From positions 1-33,733 of the forward strand of contig JAGWYG010000030.1 in the NCBI GenBank assembly GCA_018969485.1: DNA of 33,733 bases, given 5' to 3'. Numbering within the stretch: position 1 is the first letter of the stretch; every line of letters begins with the position of its first letter. The translations under genes and the position numbers were made by a program. Below, in pieces: positions 15,513 through 23,468 of this stretch. The stretch is from Chloroflexota bacterium (GTDB taxonomy: Bacteria > Chloroflexota > Chloroflexia > Chloroflexales > Roseiflexaceae). Under the pieces are notes generated by a model, which saw nothing but the letters and a program-made list of their open reading frames with translations, made no database searches and had not been told where the DNA came from.

Positions 15513-16601
15513 ATGACACCACGTCCGATCCGCATCGGCGTACTCGGCGCCGGCCCAATCGCCCAGGCAGCTCATCTGGACGCGATCCGGAAGGCCTGCA
15601 ACGCCGAGCTGTACGCGCTCTGCGACGCCGCCGCCGATCTGCTCGAGCGCGTCGCGGCGATCCATCGCCCCACAACCTGCTACACATCGTTCGATGCACT
15701 GCTCGCCGATCCAATGGTCGACGCGGTCGTCATCGCAACTGCCGACGCGTTTCACGTCCCGCTCGCGCGCCGTGCGCTGGCAGCCGGCAAGCACGTGCTG
15801 GTCGAAAAGCCATTGGGGATGACCATCGAAGAGTGCGAGGCGTTGCAGTCCTGGCTCGGCGACCGCCGACTGGTCGTGCAGGTCGGTCATAACCGGCGGT
15901 TCGATCCGGGATTCAGCGAAGCACAGCGATTCGTGCGCCACGAGCTTGGCGCCGTGCTCGCGGTGAAGGCCTGGTACCACGACTCCGCATTTCGCTACAC
16001 GATGACCGATAATCTGCAGCCATCGCTCGTGACCAGCGAGGATCGCCTGCAACCACCACAGCCGCCCAAGGCCGACCGACCGCGCTACCTGTTGCGCACG
16101 CACGGCAGCCATCTTGTCGATACCGTCCGGTTTCTCGCCGGCGACATCGTGCGCGTGCACGCGCGGCTGCGCGTCGGCGGCGGCAGCCACTGCTGGTTCA
16201 TCGCCGTCGAGTTCGCCGATGGCGCGCCCGGCCACCTCGACCTCATCATTCCCGTCCAAGGCGACTTCGAGGAGGGATTTCAGATCTTTGGCGACCGGGG
16301 CAGCGTCGTCGGGCGCTTGCCACTGGTGTGGCATCACCGCGCCAGTCACGTCGAATGCTTTCGCGCCGCCGATCGGACGTATCACCGGCTGCTCGGCGAG
16401 GACGGCCATACCTGGCGGCGGCAGATCGAAGGATTCGCTGCGACGATCGGCGCTGGGGCGGCACAGCATGGCGCAACCCTCCACGACGGCATCGCCACCA
16501 TGCGCGTGCTCGTCGCGATCGCCGAGTCGGCAGCACGCGGCTGCGCCGTCGATCCGGCACAGATGCACGGCAGCCTGGAGGCAATTCCGCTCCCCGGCTG
16601 A
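15513..16601 (+). CDS. Gfo/Idh/MocA-family oxidoreductase
   Basis: 362 residues from ATG 15513; AGGAG at 15501-15505 lies seven bases upstream. The frame is open further upstream through the repeat block, but that part is not coding. The N-terminal Rossmann loop is GVLGAGPIAQAAH (9-21) and the NAD(P)-family EKP motif is at 98-100 (HVLVEKPLG). The C-terminal half is the mixed sheet domain of the family, with RTHGSHLVDTVRFLAGD carrying the catalytic-region His. Members oxidize or reduce sugars, inositols and related compounds; the substrate cannot be read from sequence. It stands alone, with no sugar transport genes next to it. Confidence 0.88.
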   Translation: MTPRPIRIGVLGAGPIAQAAHLDAIRKACNAELYALCDAAADLLERVAAIHRPTTCYTSFDALLADPMVDAVVIATADAFHVPLARRALAAGKHVLVEKPLGMTIEECEALQSWLGDRRLVVQVGHNRRFDPGFSEAQRFVRHELGAVLAVKAWYHDSAFRYTMTDNLQPSLVTSEDRLQPPQPPKADRPRYLLRTHGSHLVDTVRFLAGDIVRVHARLRVGGGSHCWFIAVEFADGAPGHLDLIIPVQGDFEEGFQIFGDRGSVVGRLPLVWHHRASHVECFRAADRTYHRLLGEDGHTWRRQIEGFAATIGAGAAQHGATLHDGIATMRVLVAIAESAARGCAVDPAQMHGSLEAIPLPG

Positions 16602-16622
16602 TCTCGTCGTCGATGATCCGCG

Positions 16623-16639
16623 GGGCGGCGCGGCCGCCC
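16623..16639. terminator. Hairpin between convergent genes
   Basis: A perfect seven-base stem (GGGCGGC / GCCGCCC) with a three-base loop in the 47-base gap between two convergent genes. Being symmetric, it could end transcription from both sides. No T-run is present. Confidence 0.45.
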
Positions 16640-16648
16640 GTGGCGCCA

Positions 16649-17440
16649 TCAGCGCGTCCCGGCGATCACCACCTCGCTGATCGCCGCGAAGTCGCGCCCG
16701 CCATGCGCAGTGCTATCCTGGATCGTCAGCCACACATTGCGCGTGGTGACCGGCGGATTGATCGTGATCATCTGGACCTCCGGTGCATCGCGCAGCGGCA
16801 CATCAAGATACTGAGTCTCGCTGAACGTAATCCGTACGCGAGTCACGCGCCGATTCTCGAGGAAGCGGTTGGCCCCGTCAGTCGGATCGATCTTGGTATA
16901 CCCGGTGACGATATACAGGTTGCGCACCGTCACGTCGGCATCGAAGGCAAAAGCCAGCCACTGCCCGATGCCGTCACCCGGAACGCGCCAGGCGGTATCG
17001 ACCTGCCCATCGACCAGCATCGCCGGAGCAAACGATACCGGCGCGCCGGAGGCATCCTGGCCATCCGGTGCGCTGGCGCTGGCCCCGACCGAATCGGGCA
17101 CCAGGGTGCCGACGTCCGTCGGCGTTTCCTGGGATCCCGGCGCGGTCGTCGGCACTGCGGTGACGCGCGGCGATCGCGTCAGCGTGGGTCGGGGCGCTGA
17201 TGTCGGCACCGGAGCGCTGGTCGATGTCGGCACGCCAGACGGCGGCATCGGTGACGGTGCCGTGCGGGAATCGCCGGACGCAGCCACCGTTGGGGCGACC
17301 GGTTCGGCCGTGTCGGGGGGGCCGGCAGACAGCAGCGCCGAACCGAACGCGCCAATGCCGCAGCAACTCAGCACGGCAGTCAGCGTCAGTGCGGCGAGGA
17401 TCATACGTTCGCGGCGTTCGGATCCGGCTGGCAGGCTCAT
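16649..17440 (-). CDS. Membrane-anchored protein with Pro/Thr/Ser linker and C-terminal discoidin-like domain
   Basis: 263 residues from ATG 17440, which has a run of six G four bases upstream; longer starts add only a basic tail. One hydrophobic segment (about 14-40) acts as signal anchor, followed by a Pro/Thr/Ser/Ala-rich linker to about residue 115. The last ~140 residues resemble the galactose-binding, NADase-type glycan-binding (F5/8 type C-like) fold: LVDGQVDTAWRV, then GQWLAFAF, NLYIVTGYTK, and a closing FAAISEVVI strand. A role in binding sugars outside the cell is likely but inferred. Such proteins are often tails of kinases or zinc-ribbon proteins; this one has only an anchor. Confidence 0.72.
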   Translation of the reverse strand: MSLPAGSERRERMILAALTLTAVLSCCGIGAFGSALLSAGPPDTAEPVAPTVAASGDSRTAPSPMPPSGVPTSTSAPVPTSAPRPTLTRSPRVTAVPTTAPGSQETPTDVGTLVPDSVGASASAPDGQDASGAPVSFAPAMLVDGQVDTAWRVPGDGIGQWLAFAFDADVTVRNLYIVTGYTKIDPTDGANRFLENRRVTRVRITFSETQYLDVPLRDAPEVQMITINPPVTTRNVWLTIQDSTAHGGRDFAAISEVVIAGTR

Positions 17441-17549
17441 GATGCCCCCCACTCGCATGGCGCGTCGGGCCACGTGCTACGATTGATCGCGCGGTCGTCC
17501 TGGTACGGCGTCGATGCTGGCAGCGCGGACGCGGCCGTGCATGCAGGAT

Positions 17550-17963
17550 TCAGGGCACGCCCGCAGCCAGGTGCAGCACCCGCGCCCAGTCGTCGTGGCT
17601 CAGCGGCACCACCGAGAGCCGTGCCTGGCGCACCAGCGGATGCATGGCGAACTGCGCATCGGCCTTGAGCACCGCGAGCGCGACCGGCTGCGCCAGCCGA
17701 CACAGCGGCCGCACATCGAACACCAGCGCGCGCGTGGTGGGCCGATGCGGATCCGGATAGGCGGCGCTGGTGACTTCGGCGATGCCCACCGCGCAGCGCG
17801 CCGTCCCAGTGTGATAGATCAGCGCATGATCGCCTGGCTGGATCTCGCGAATGGATCGCAAGGCCGCCGCATTGCTCACACCGTCCCACACCGTCGCTCC
17901 ATCATGCTCCAGGTGTTCGTACGCATAGCGCGTCGGCTCGGTCTTGAGCAGCCAGTACTGCAC
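17550..17963 (-). CDS. EVE-domain protein (YTH/PUA-like)
   Basis: 137 residues from GTG 17963; AAAGGA lies six bases upstream, while the ATG at 18026 has none. It is a single EVE domain: it opens QYWLLKTEP, continues with TVWDGVSNAAALRSIREIQPGD, and has the conserved YHTG turn. EVE domains share the fold of YTH and PUA readers and bind modified bases in DNA or RNA, sometimes alongside restriction systems, but no such genes are near. It lies downstream of the FHA gene on the same strand (80-base gap). Confidence 0.88.
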   Translation of the reverse strand: MQYWLLKTEPTRYAYEHLEHDGATVWDGVSNAAALRSIREIQPGDHALIYHTGTARCAVGIAEVTSAAYPDPHRPTTRALVFDVRPLCRLAQPVALAVLKADAQFAMHPLVRQARLSVVPLSHDDWARVLHLAAGVP

Positions 17964-18043
17964 ACCATGTCCTTTCAGTTCGCCGCGCGACGCACGATGT
18001 GGCGCCGTCTGCCCGGCGGCGTTCACACGTCATCAACTCTCAC

Positions 18044-19006
18044 TCAGCGCGCATCCAGCGCCGGCGGCGCGATGCGCAGCCGGGTCTGGCCGACGCGCAA
18101 CGTCACGCCGGTGCGGACCATCACGTCGCTGGTCGGCACGCGCCGCTGCGCGCCGTTGGGTTCGAGGATCCAGGTACCGTTCTTGCTCATGTCGCGCAGC
18201 AGCAGGCGATCGCCGACGCACATCACGGCGAAATGGTCACTGGAGATGAGATCATCGCCCTGCAGCACCGCCCGACGCTCGAAGCGCTGGGCATGGAGCC
18301 GTCGGCCGACGAGCGTTTCGCCTTCGTAGAGCGGAATGCTGTGACGCACAGCGCCGAGACCATCGAGGACTTCGAGCTGTGCGCTGGGCGGGGTGAGCTC
18401 GAAGAGCAGCGTCGCACCATCGTGCCACAACCACGCTCCCAGCCCAGCGCTGAACACCCGGTGCAGCTCGGCGTGGGCCTTCGGCGTCCCGCGACTGTCG
18501 AGCATGCTCAGCATGCCCGGAAGTTCGTCGAAGCCGAACACCTTGAGATGATTGCGGTTATACACGACATCAAGGCCGACGTTCGAATCGCTGTCAAGCT
18601 GAGGATCAAAGATGACTGCGCCGAATACGCGCTCCGGCTGCAGATCGACGCCGGCAAGGCGCGGCACGATGCGTTCGCGCATGACGGAGAGGCGATCAAG
18701 CGGCGAGAGGCCATCGTCGTCGAGCGTAGTGTTGTCGGCACGCACGACCCAACGCCCGTCGGCAAGAATATCGATCGGGCCGACCGCCGGCAGCACCATG
18801 GCGACGATGATCGCCTGCGCGCCGATGTACAGGTCGATTCCGGCTTCACCACGCGCCGATCCCGGTGTGAGGTTGAGAAGTGCGACGACGGGCTCGGCGA
18901 CGCGCGCCTGATGGACTGCGGCGACAAACCCCAGCGCGCGCTCGCGCGCCCGCGTACGGCTCGCAGGACTGTCGGGGATGGTGCCGATGTACACACACGG
19001 TGCCAC
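18044..19006 (-). CDS. FHA-domain protein with N-terminal NERD-like region
   Basis: 320 residues from GTG 19006. The C-terminal ~85 residues are an FHA phosphothreonine-binding domain: LVGRRL, then SSDHF and KNGTW, the conserved Gly-Arg, Ser/His and Asn-Gly residues. The N-terminal ~120 residues resemble the NERD nuclease-like fold (GIDLYIGAQAIIVAMV), but the E-x-K part of the catalytic site is not seen, so cleavage is unlikely. The ATG at 19063 is rejected because a good promoter (-10 at 19059-19064) overlaps it; GTG 19006 has GAGGG nine bases upstream. It is presumably a partner of Ser/Thr kinases, none of which lies in the window. Confidence 0.78.
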   Translation of the reverse strand: MAPCVYIGTIPDSPASRTRARERALGFVAAVHQARVAEPVVALLNLTPGSARGEAGIDLYIGAQAIIVAMVLPAVGPIDILADGRWVVRADNTTLDDDGLSPLDRLSVMRERIVPRLAGVDLQPERVFGAVIFDPQLDSDSNVGLDVVYNRNHLKVFGFDELPGMLSMLDSRGTPKAHAELHRVFSAGLGAWLWHDGATLLFELTPPSAQLEVLDGLGAVRHSIPLYEGETLVGRRLHAQRFERRAVLQGDDLISSDHFAVMCVGDRLLLRDMSKNGTWILEPNGAQRRVPTSDVMVRTGVTLRVGQTRLRIAPPALDAR

Positions 19007-19058
19007 GATTGCAGGCCCTCGCGCGTCGTGGCGCAGTTCTCCGGCTTCATTGTGCCGG

Positions 19059-19087
19059 ATCATAGAACATATTTGACGCCGGTGCAA
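19059..19087 (-). promoter_or_regulatory. Sigma70-type promoter for the FHA gene
   Basis: Reverse strand: TTGCAC at 19087-19082, a 17-base spacer and TATGAT at 19064-19059. Transcription would start near 19052, inside the longer possible reading frame, which forces translation to begin further down. Confidence 0.6.
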
Positions 19088-19218
19088 CCGGGAGCCGGCC
19101 ACCCGCAGGCGCGCCGCGCCGGGCGCACCAGATGCCCGAACGTGCGGGTGCCCACCATGCCATGCAGACGGTCGGTACCCCGGCGAATGCAGGCCGCCGG
19201 ATGCGGCGCCGGCGCTGC

Positions 19219-19247
19219 ATGACATGCCCGGCACGATCAGGTATCAT
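19219..19247 (+). promoter_or_regulatory. Sigma70-type promoter for the YfcE-type gene
   Basis: ATGACA at 19219-19224, a 17-base spacer, and TATCAT at 19242-19247. The start of transcription would be near 19254, giving a leader of about 49 bases. It is divergent from the FHA promoter. Confidence 0.55.
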
Positions 19248-19302
19248 CAGCGCGTACGGGGCATCAATCGATGCCTCGCATGCAGCCCTGCGGAGCGTCC
19301 CG

Positions 19303-19785
19303 ATGATCGTCGGCGTCATCAGTGACACACACGGCACGCTGGCGCGCGGCGCGCTGGCAGCGCTGGCAACGGCAGAGTTGATCCTGCACGCCGGTGATAT
19401 CGGCGGCGGCATGATCCTGGAACAACTCGCCACCATCGCGCCAGTCCTGGCAGTACGGGGCAACAGCGATGCGGGGACGCCGCTGGCGCGACACCATCCG
19501 GCGACGCGCTGGATCGAGCGGAGCGGCGTTCGCATCGTGCTGACCCACATCCTCGGCCGCCCGGCCGACGCCGCGGCGGGACTGCCGACTGAGCCAGCGC
19601 AGCGCCCGGATATCGTCATCTTCGGCCACACCCATCGGGTCTGCGTCGAGCACATCGCCGGCGTACTGTTCCTCAACCCCGGTGCAGCCGGCCGACCGCG
19701 GTTCGGTGGCGGGCTGTCGGTGGCGCTGGTCCAGATCGGCCATCAATCACCCGCTGTCACAATCGTGCCGCTGCCTTCGGCCTGA
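19303..19785 (+). CDS. YfcE/MJ0936-type metallophosphodiesterase
   Basis: 160 residues from ATG 19303; GGAG at 19292-19295 is seven bases upstream. A small calcineurin-like phosphoesterase: SDTHG at 7-11, AGDIGG, VRGNSD and GHTH give all the two-metal ligands. Family members hydrolyse phosphodiesters such as bis-p-nitrophenyl phosphate or cyclic nucleotides in vitro; the cellular substrate is usually unknown. Its length is normal for the family. The 3' end overlaps the convergent ada gene by 43 bases. Confidence 0.9.
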   Translation: MIVGVISDTHGTLARGALAALATAELILHAGDIGGGMILEQLATIAPVLAVRGNSDAGTPLARHHPATRWIERSGVRIVLTHILGRPADAAAGLPTEPAQRPDIVIFGHTHRVCVEHIAGVLFLNPGAAGRPRFGGGLSVALVQIGHQSPAVTIVPLPSA

Positions 19786-20900
19786 GCGGGTGCGTGGCGC
19801 AGCGCTGGCATGGCGGCGTCAGCGTCGGCGGCCGCGCGCTCGCGTGCCGCCGCCTCACGGTCCAGCAGGTCGCGTTTGCGCTCGACCCCCCAGCGATACC
19901 CGCTCAGCGAGCCATCCTCGCGCACCACCCGGTGACACGGAACGACGATGGCCAGCGGGTTGGCGGCACAGGCGGCGGCGACAGCCCGCGCCGCGCCGGG
20001 TTGACCGATCTCGTCGGCGACGGTGCGATAGCTGCGCGTGCTGCCGAGCGGGATCTGCTGCAGGCTGCGCCAGACGCGCTGCTGAAACGCCGTGCCCTGG
20101 ATGTCCAGCGGCAAGCTGAGGCTGGCAGCCGGGCGGTCGATCTGCACGACGATCTGCGCCAGCCAGTCATGCAGCGCGGGGTCCTGGGCGAGGTGCGCCT
20201 GCGCGAATCGGACGCTCAACCGCTGCAGCAGCCCCGCAACGTCGTCGCCGAGCTCGATGGCACAGATGCCACGCGCTGTGGCGGCGACCGCGACGAAGCC
20301 GAGGGCACAGGCTGTGATCCCGTAGCGGATGTCCTCGCCGGGGGCGCCACGCCGCCGTTGCGCCGGGGCCAGCCCGGTGGCATTGCCGGAATCGTACAGC
20401 CGGTTGTTCGAGGAGAATCCGGCATTGAGCGCGGCGTCGGTGACGCGTGCACCGCGCGAGAGGTGCTGGTCGAGCCGCTTCATACGCCATCGATGGATGT
20501 ACTGCTGCGGCGTGATGCCCACGGTGTCGCGGAAGATACGATGAAACCGCGAGCGGCTCAGGCCCGCCACGGCCGCGAGCGCGGCGATCGGCGGTGCCTC
20601 GCTGGCGCCGTCGAGCAGCGCGAGCGCCCGGGCGATGGCGGCCTGATGCTCGCCGGCAAGGTTTGCCGCGCTGCTGCAGCGCTTGCAAGCGCGAAAGCCG
20701 GCACGCTCGGCGGTCAGAGCATCGGCGAAGCAGCGGACATTGGTGCGCCGCGGCTGGCGCGCCGCACAGCCTGGCCGGCAATAGACGCCCGTCGTGATGA
20801 CTCCGTAGACAAATGGCGGTGTGGCAGCGGCGTCGCGGGTGGTGATTGCCACCCAGCGCTCATCATCAGCCGCAGGTGGCTGTCCGGCATCGTCGCTCAT
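19743..20900 (-). CDS. ada: Ada: methylphosphotriester/O6-methylguanine-DNA methyltransferase and AraC-type activator
   Basis: 385 residues from ATG 20900. It repairs alkylated DNA and, once methylated, activates the adaptive response. N-terminal Ada zinc domain: VYCRPGC holds the acceptor Cys and, with RCF and CKRC, the zinc ligands. An AraC-type helix-turn-helix follows (SRSRFHRIFRDTVGITPQQY). The C-terminal methyltransferase has VVPCHRVVREDG with the active Cys, and GYRWGVERK. All three parts look intact. GGAG lies eleven bases before the ATG, a weak site; the frame is open much further upstream, but that part has no matching domain and mixed third positions. Overlaps the YfcE-type gene tail to tail. 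Confidence 0.93.
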   Translation of the reverse strand: MSDDAGQPPAADDERWVAITTRDAAATPPFVYGVITTGVYCRPGCAARQPRRTNVRCFADALTAERAGFRACKRCSSAANLAGEHQAAIARALALLDGASEAPPIAALAAVAGLSRSRFHRIFRDTVGITPQQYIHRWRMKRLDQHLSRGARVTDAALNAGFSSNNRLYDSGNATGLAPAQRRRGAPGEDIRYGITACALGFVAVAATARGICAIELGDDVAGLLQRLSVRFAQAHLAQDPALHDWLAQIVVQIDRPAASLSLPLDIQGTAFQQRVWRSLQQIPLGSTRSYRTVADEIGQPGAARAVAAACAANPLAIVVPCHRVVREDGSLSGYRWGVERKRDLLDREAAARERAAADADAAMPALRHAPAQAEGSGTIVTAGD

Positions 20901-21374
20901 GTATTCGGTCGCTCCATCAATCCGGCGCATGCGGTGCGCCCCAGCCGCCATCACGGGCCACGTCGCGACGAGCGGGGCGCCGTCGGTCCAACGTGCCGTG
21001 GTGACCGGCAGCCGCGCTGCGCCCGTGATCGATACTCTACCATCGAACGCACGCGTGGGCTCCCGAAATCGTGGCATGACATTCGCCCGCTGATGGGAAC
21101 TGCGGTGAGGGCACCACCGCGATCCGCGACGGGATGGCTGCGGGCAGCATCGTGGGCCGCCATCATGCCCAATGGCGCCAGCACCGACGGCTGGCACGCC
21201 CGTCGGGCGCCGATGGCGGTGGTCCGGCGCAGCAGCGCGGCCGATCCCGCCGTGCACCTCACCCGCCAGCGGCGCACGACCGAATGCGGGGCGTCAGAGA
21301 TGCCAGTTGGCGAGAACCTGCGCCGCGTGCGGTGCGTAGTGGTGGATGTGATGATCATTCACGGAGGAGTCAGC
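20901..21374. other. Divergent spacer between ada and the DsbA-like gene
   Basis: 474 bases with no convincing gene. Open frames run through on both strands but have no motifs. It should hold the promoters of the two divergent genes; no clear sigma70 pair was found. Confidence 0.5.
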
Positions 21375-22010
21375 ATGAGCAGCCCGACCGAGATCACCGT
21401 CTTCATCGATGTGCTCTGTCCCTTCGCCTATCGCGCCAGCCAGTGGCTGGATCGGCTGCAGCAGCAGCGCCCCGGCGCCCTGGCCATCCACTGGCGCCTG
21501 TTCTCGCTCGAACAGGTCAATACCCCTGCCGACAGCGACTGGCAGATCTGGCAGCAGGCAGCCGACTACCCGGGGCGGCCGGGGAGCAATCCGCGCTACC
21601 GTGCGCTGCCAGCATTCTGGGCGCTGGCGGCGGCACAGCGCCAGGGTTCGGCGGCATTCGATGCCGTGCGCCGTGCGTTGTTCGACGCACGCCATGGCGA
21701 TGGCCTCGATCTGGTCGATCTGGCCGGCATTCGTGCGGTGGTGAGCGGGTGCAGCCTCGACATGGCGCGCTACGACGCCGACATCGCCGACCGTGCGGTG
21801 CTCGACCAGTTGCGGGTGGATCACGAGGCCGCCGTGGCGCACTATCGCGCCTTCGGGGTGCCGACGATCTGCTTCGACGACCAGCACGCGATCTACCTCA
21901 AACTGGCACTGGTGCCGCCCGACGACGATGCCTGGCCATTCTTCGAGGAATTGCGGCGCTCAATCACCGGGCGTCCCTGGCTGTCCGAGATCAAACGGCC
22001 GAACGCCTGA
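21375..22010 (+). CDS. DsbA-family (FrnE/HCCA-isomerase-like) thioredoxin-fold protein
   Basis: 211 residues from ATG 21375, with GGAGGAG five bases upstream. The thioredoxin-like start VFIDVLCPFAYRAS places a single Cys where oxidases have CxxC (here CPFA), and a cis-Pro loop follows near GVPTICFD. The helical insertion is typical of the FrnE and 2-hydroxychromene-2-carboxylate isomerase branch. With one Cys, disulfide exchange is unlikely; glutathione- or other thiol-dependent isomerase activity is possible. No signal peptide is present. It begins a forward series with the hydrolase and the two F420-type oxidoreductases. Confidence 0.82.
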   Translation: MSSPTEITVFIDVLCPFAYRASQWLDRLQQQRPGALAIHWRLFSLEQVNTPADSDWQIWQQAADYPGRPGSNPRYRALPAFWALAAAQRQGSAAFDAVRRALFDARHGDGLDLVDLAGIRAVVSGCSLDMARYDADIADRAVLDQLRVDHEAAVAHYRAFGVPTICFDDQHAIYLKLALVPPDDDAWPFFEELRRSITGRPWLSEIKRPNA

Positions 22011-22091
22011 TGCACCGCCACTGATCCGGGGCAGGCTGCGGCAGCCGCGCGCCGGCATCCACAACGCGCCGGAGGGCGCCGGGAGATGACG

Positions 22092-23006
22092 ATGGATCCA
22101 CTGACGCCGGTCGATGCGCCGGTCACACACCACTACGCAGCCGTCAATGGCATGCGGATGCATTACGTCCAGGCTGGCTCCGGTGGCGATGTTGTCGTAT
22201 GTCTCCACGGATTCCCCGAGTACTGGTGGTCGTGGCGCCATCAGCTCGCCGCATTGCAGAGCCGTGCGACGGTCATCGCACCAGACCTGCGCGGCTACGG
22301 CGCAAGTGGCAGCCCGCGCCACGGCTACCAGCCCGATGGGCTGGTGCAGGATGTGGTCGGCCTGATCGATGCGCTCGGCGCCGATCGCGTGACGCTCGTC
22401 GGGCACGATTGGGGGGGTGTGCTGGCGTGGTGGACGGCGATCACGCATCCGTGGCGCGTGGCGCGGCTCGCGGTGCTGGCGGCGCCGCATCCGGCGCGGT
22501 TTCCGCCATTCGGCCGCGTCAGCTGGAGCCAGTGGCGGCGCTCGTGGTACATCGGCCTGTTCCAGCTGCCGTGGCTGGCCGAACGGGCGCTGCGCGCCAA
22601 TCACTGGGCCGCCATCACGCACAGCCTGGCGCCGCTCCGCCGGACGCCCGGAGGGGCTGGGCCACGCGACCTCGAGCGCATCGTGCAGGAGATCGCCCGG
22701 CCCGGTGCGCTCGGCGCCGCCCTGGCCTACTATCGCGCCGCCGTGCAGGTCGGTCCGCGCGGGATGTTTCGGGGTACCGGCCTGCGCGTCAGCGCGCCGA
22801 CGCTGGTGCTGTGGGGCGCCGACGATCCGTACCTGGGCGTCGAGCTCACTGATGGGCTGGAGCCATTCGTCGACGAGCTCACTGTCGAAGTGATTCCGGG
22901 ATGCTCGCACTGGATCCAGCAGGACGCTCCCGGGCTTGTGAACGCGCGCCTCACAGCACTGCTCGACGGCTCACTGCCCTCATCCGCCGCACCAACGCGT
23001 GCGTAG
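22092..23006 (+). CDS. Alpha/beta hydrolase, epoxide hydrolase-like
   Basis: 304 residues from ATG 22092; GGGAG at 22081-22085 is six bases upstream, whereas ATG 22086 would leave no spacing. The oxyanion motif is HGFPEYWWSWRHQ, the nucleophile elbow GHDWGG (Asp nucleophile), the acid probably in WGADDPYLG, and the base His in GCSHWIQQDAP. HGFPEYW and an Asp nucleophile are typical of epoxide hydrolases and fluoroacetate or haloalkane dehalogenases. The cap domain (WSQWRRSWYIGLFQLPWLAE) fits epoxide hydrolases best. Cytosolic; substrate unknown. It is 37 bases before the next gene, probably co-transcribed. Confidence 0.88.
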   Translation: MDPLTPVDAPVTHHYAAVNGMRMHYVQAGSGGDVVVCLHGFPEYWWSWRHQLAALQSRATVIAPDLRGYGASGSPRHGYQPDGLVQDVVGLIDALGADRVTLVGHDWGGVLAWWTAITHPWRVARLAVLAAPHPARFPPFGRVSWSQWRRSWYIGLFQLPWLAERALRANHWAAITHSLAPLRRTPGGAGPRDLERIVQEIARPGALGAALAYYRAAVQVGPRGMFRGTGLRVSAPTLVLWGADDPYLGVELTDGLEPFVDELTVEVIPGCSHWIQQDAPGLVNARLTALLDGSLPSSAAPTRA

Positions 23007-23043
23007 GCATCGATACACGCAGCCGCCAGCGAGAGGAGTTTTC

Positions 23044-23424
23044 ATGAACGACGCAGCATTCAGCACACTCGTGGGCCACCAGTACATGAACCTCACCACC
23101 TTCCGCCGCGATGGGCGGGCAGTGGTGACGCCGGTGTGGTTTGCCGACATCGGCGGCGCACTAGTCGTGATGACTGGCGCCGAGGCCGGCAAGGTCAAGC
23201 GCATCCGTGCCAACAGTCACGTGCTGCTGGCGCCGAGCGACCGTGCCGGCAAACCGCTGGGCGCCGAATTCACCGCGCGCGCCCGTGTGCTCAGTCCATC
23301 GGAGCAGGCGTCCGCCGATGCGGCGCTGACCCGCAAGTATGGCATGATGAAGCGCATGTTCGACCTGATGGGGCGGCTGCGTGGCACCAGCAGCCGCGCC
23401 TATCTCGCCATCGAACCAGCCTGA
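23044..23424 (+). CDS. PPOX-class F420-type oxidoreductase
   Basis: 126 residues from ATG 23044, with GAGGAG five bases upstream. Split-barrel flavin-binding fold: YMNLTTFRRDGRAVVTPVWFADIGGALVV, then KVKRIRANSHVLLAPSDRAG, which is the pattern of the F420-dependent TIGR03666-like PPOX group. Length is typical (120-140). The family reduces small substrates with F420H2, or binds FMN or heme; the pairing with a luciferase-like F420-type gene 44 bases downstream favours F420. Confidence 0.85.
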   Translation: MNDAAFSTLVGHQYMNLTTFRRDGRAVVTPVWFADIGGALVVMTGAEAGKVKRIRANSHVLLAPSDRAGKPLGAEFTARARVLSPSEQASADAALTRKYGMMKRMFDLMGRLRGTSSRAYLAIEPA

Positions 23425-23468
23425 GCGACGTGCGCCACCCGTGCATCCACCACAGTGAGGAGCCATCT

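Noticed and set aside
20901-21257. N-terminal extension of Ada
   Set aside because: The frame is open, but normal Ada length is reached from 20900, the extension matches no domain and its third positions are less biased.
19794-22010. 738-residue forward frame across ada and beyond
   Set aside because: Reads antisense through ada, and only its last part is the real DsbA-like gene, which has its own ribosome site at 21375.
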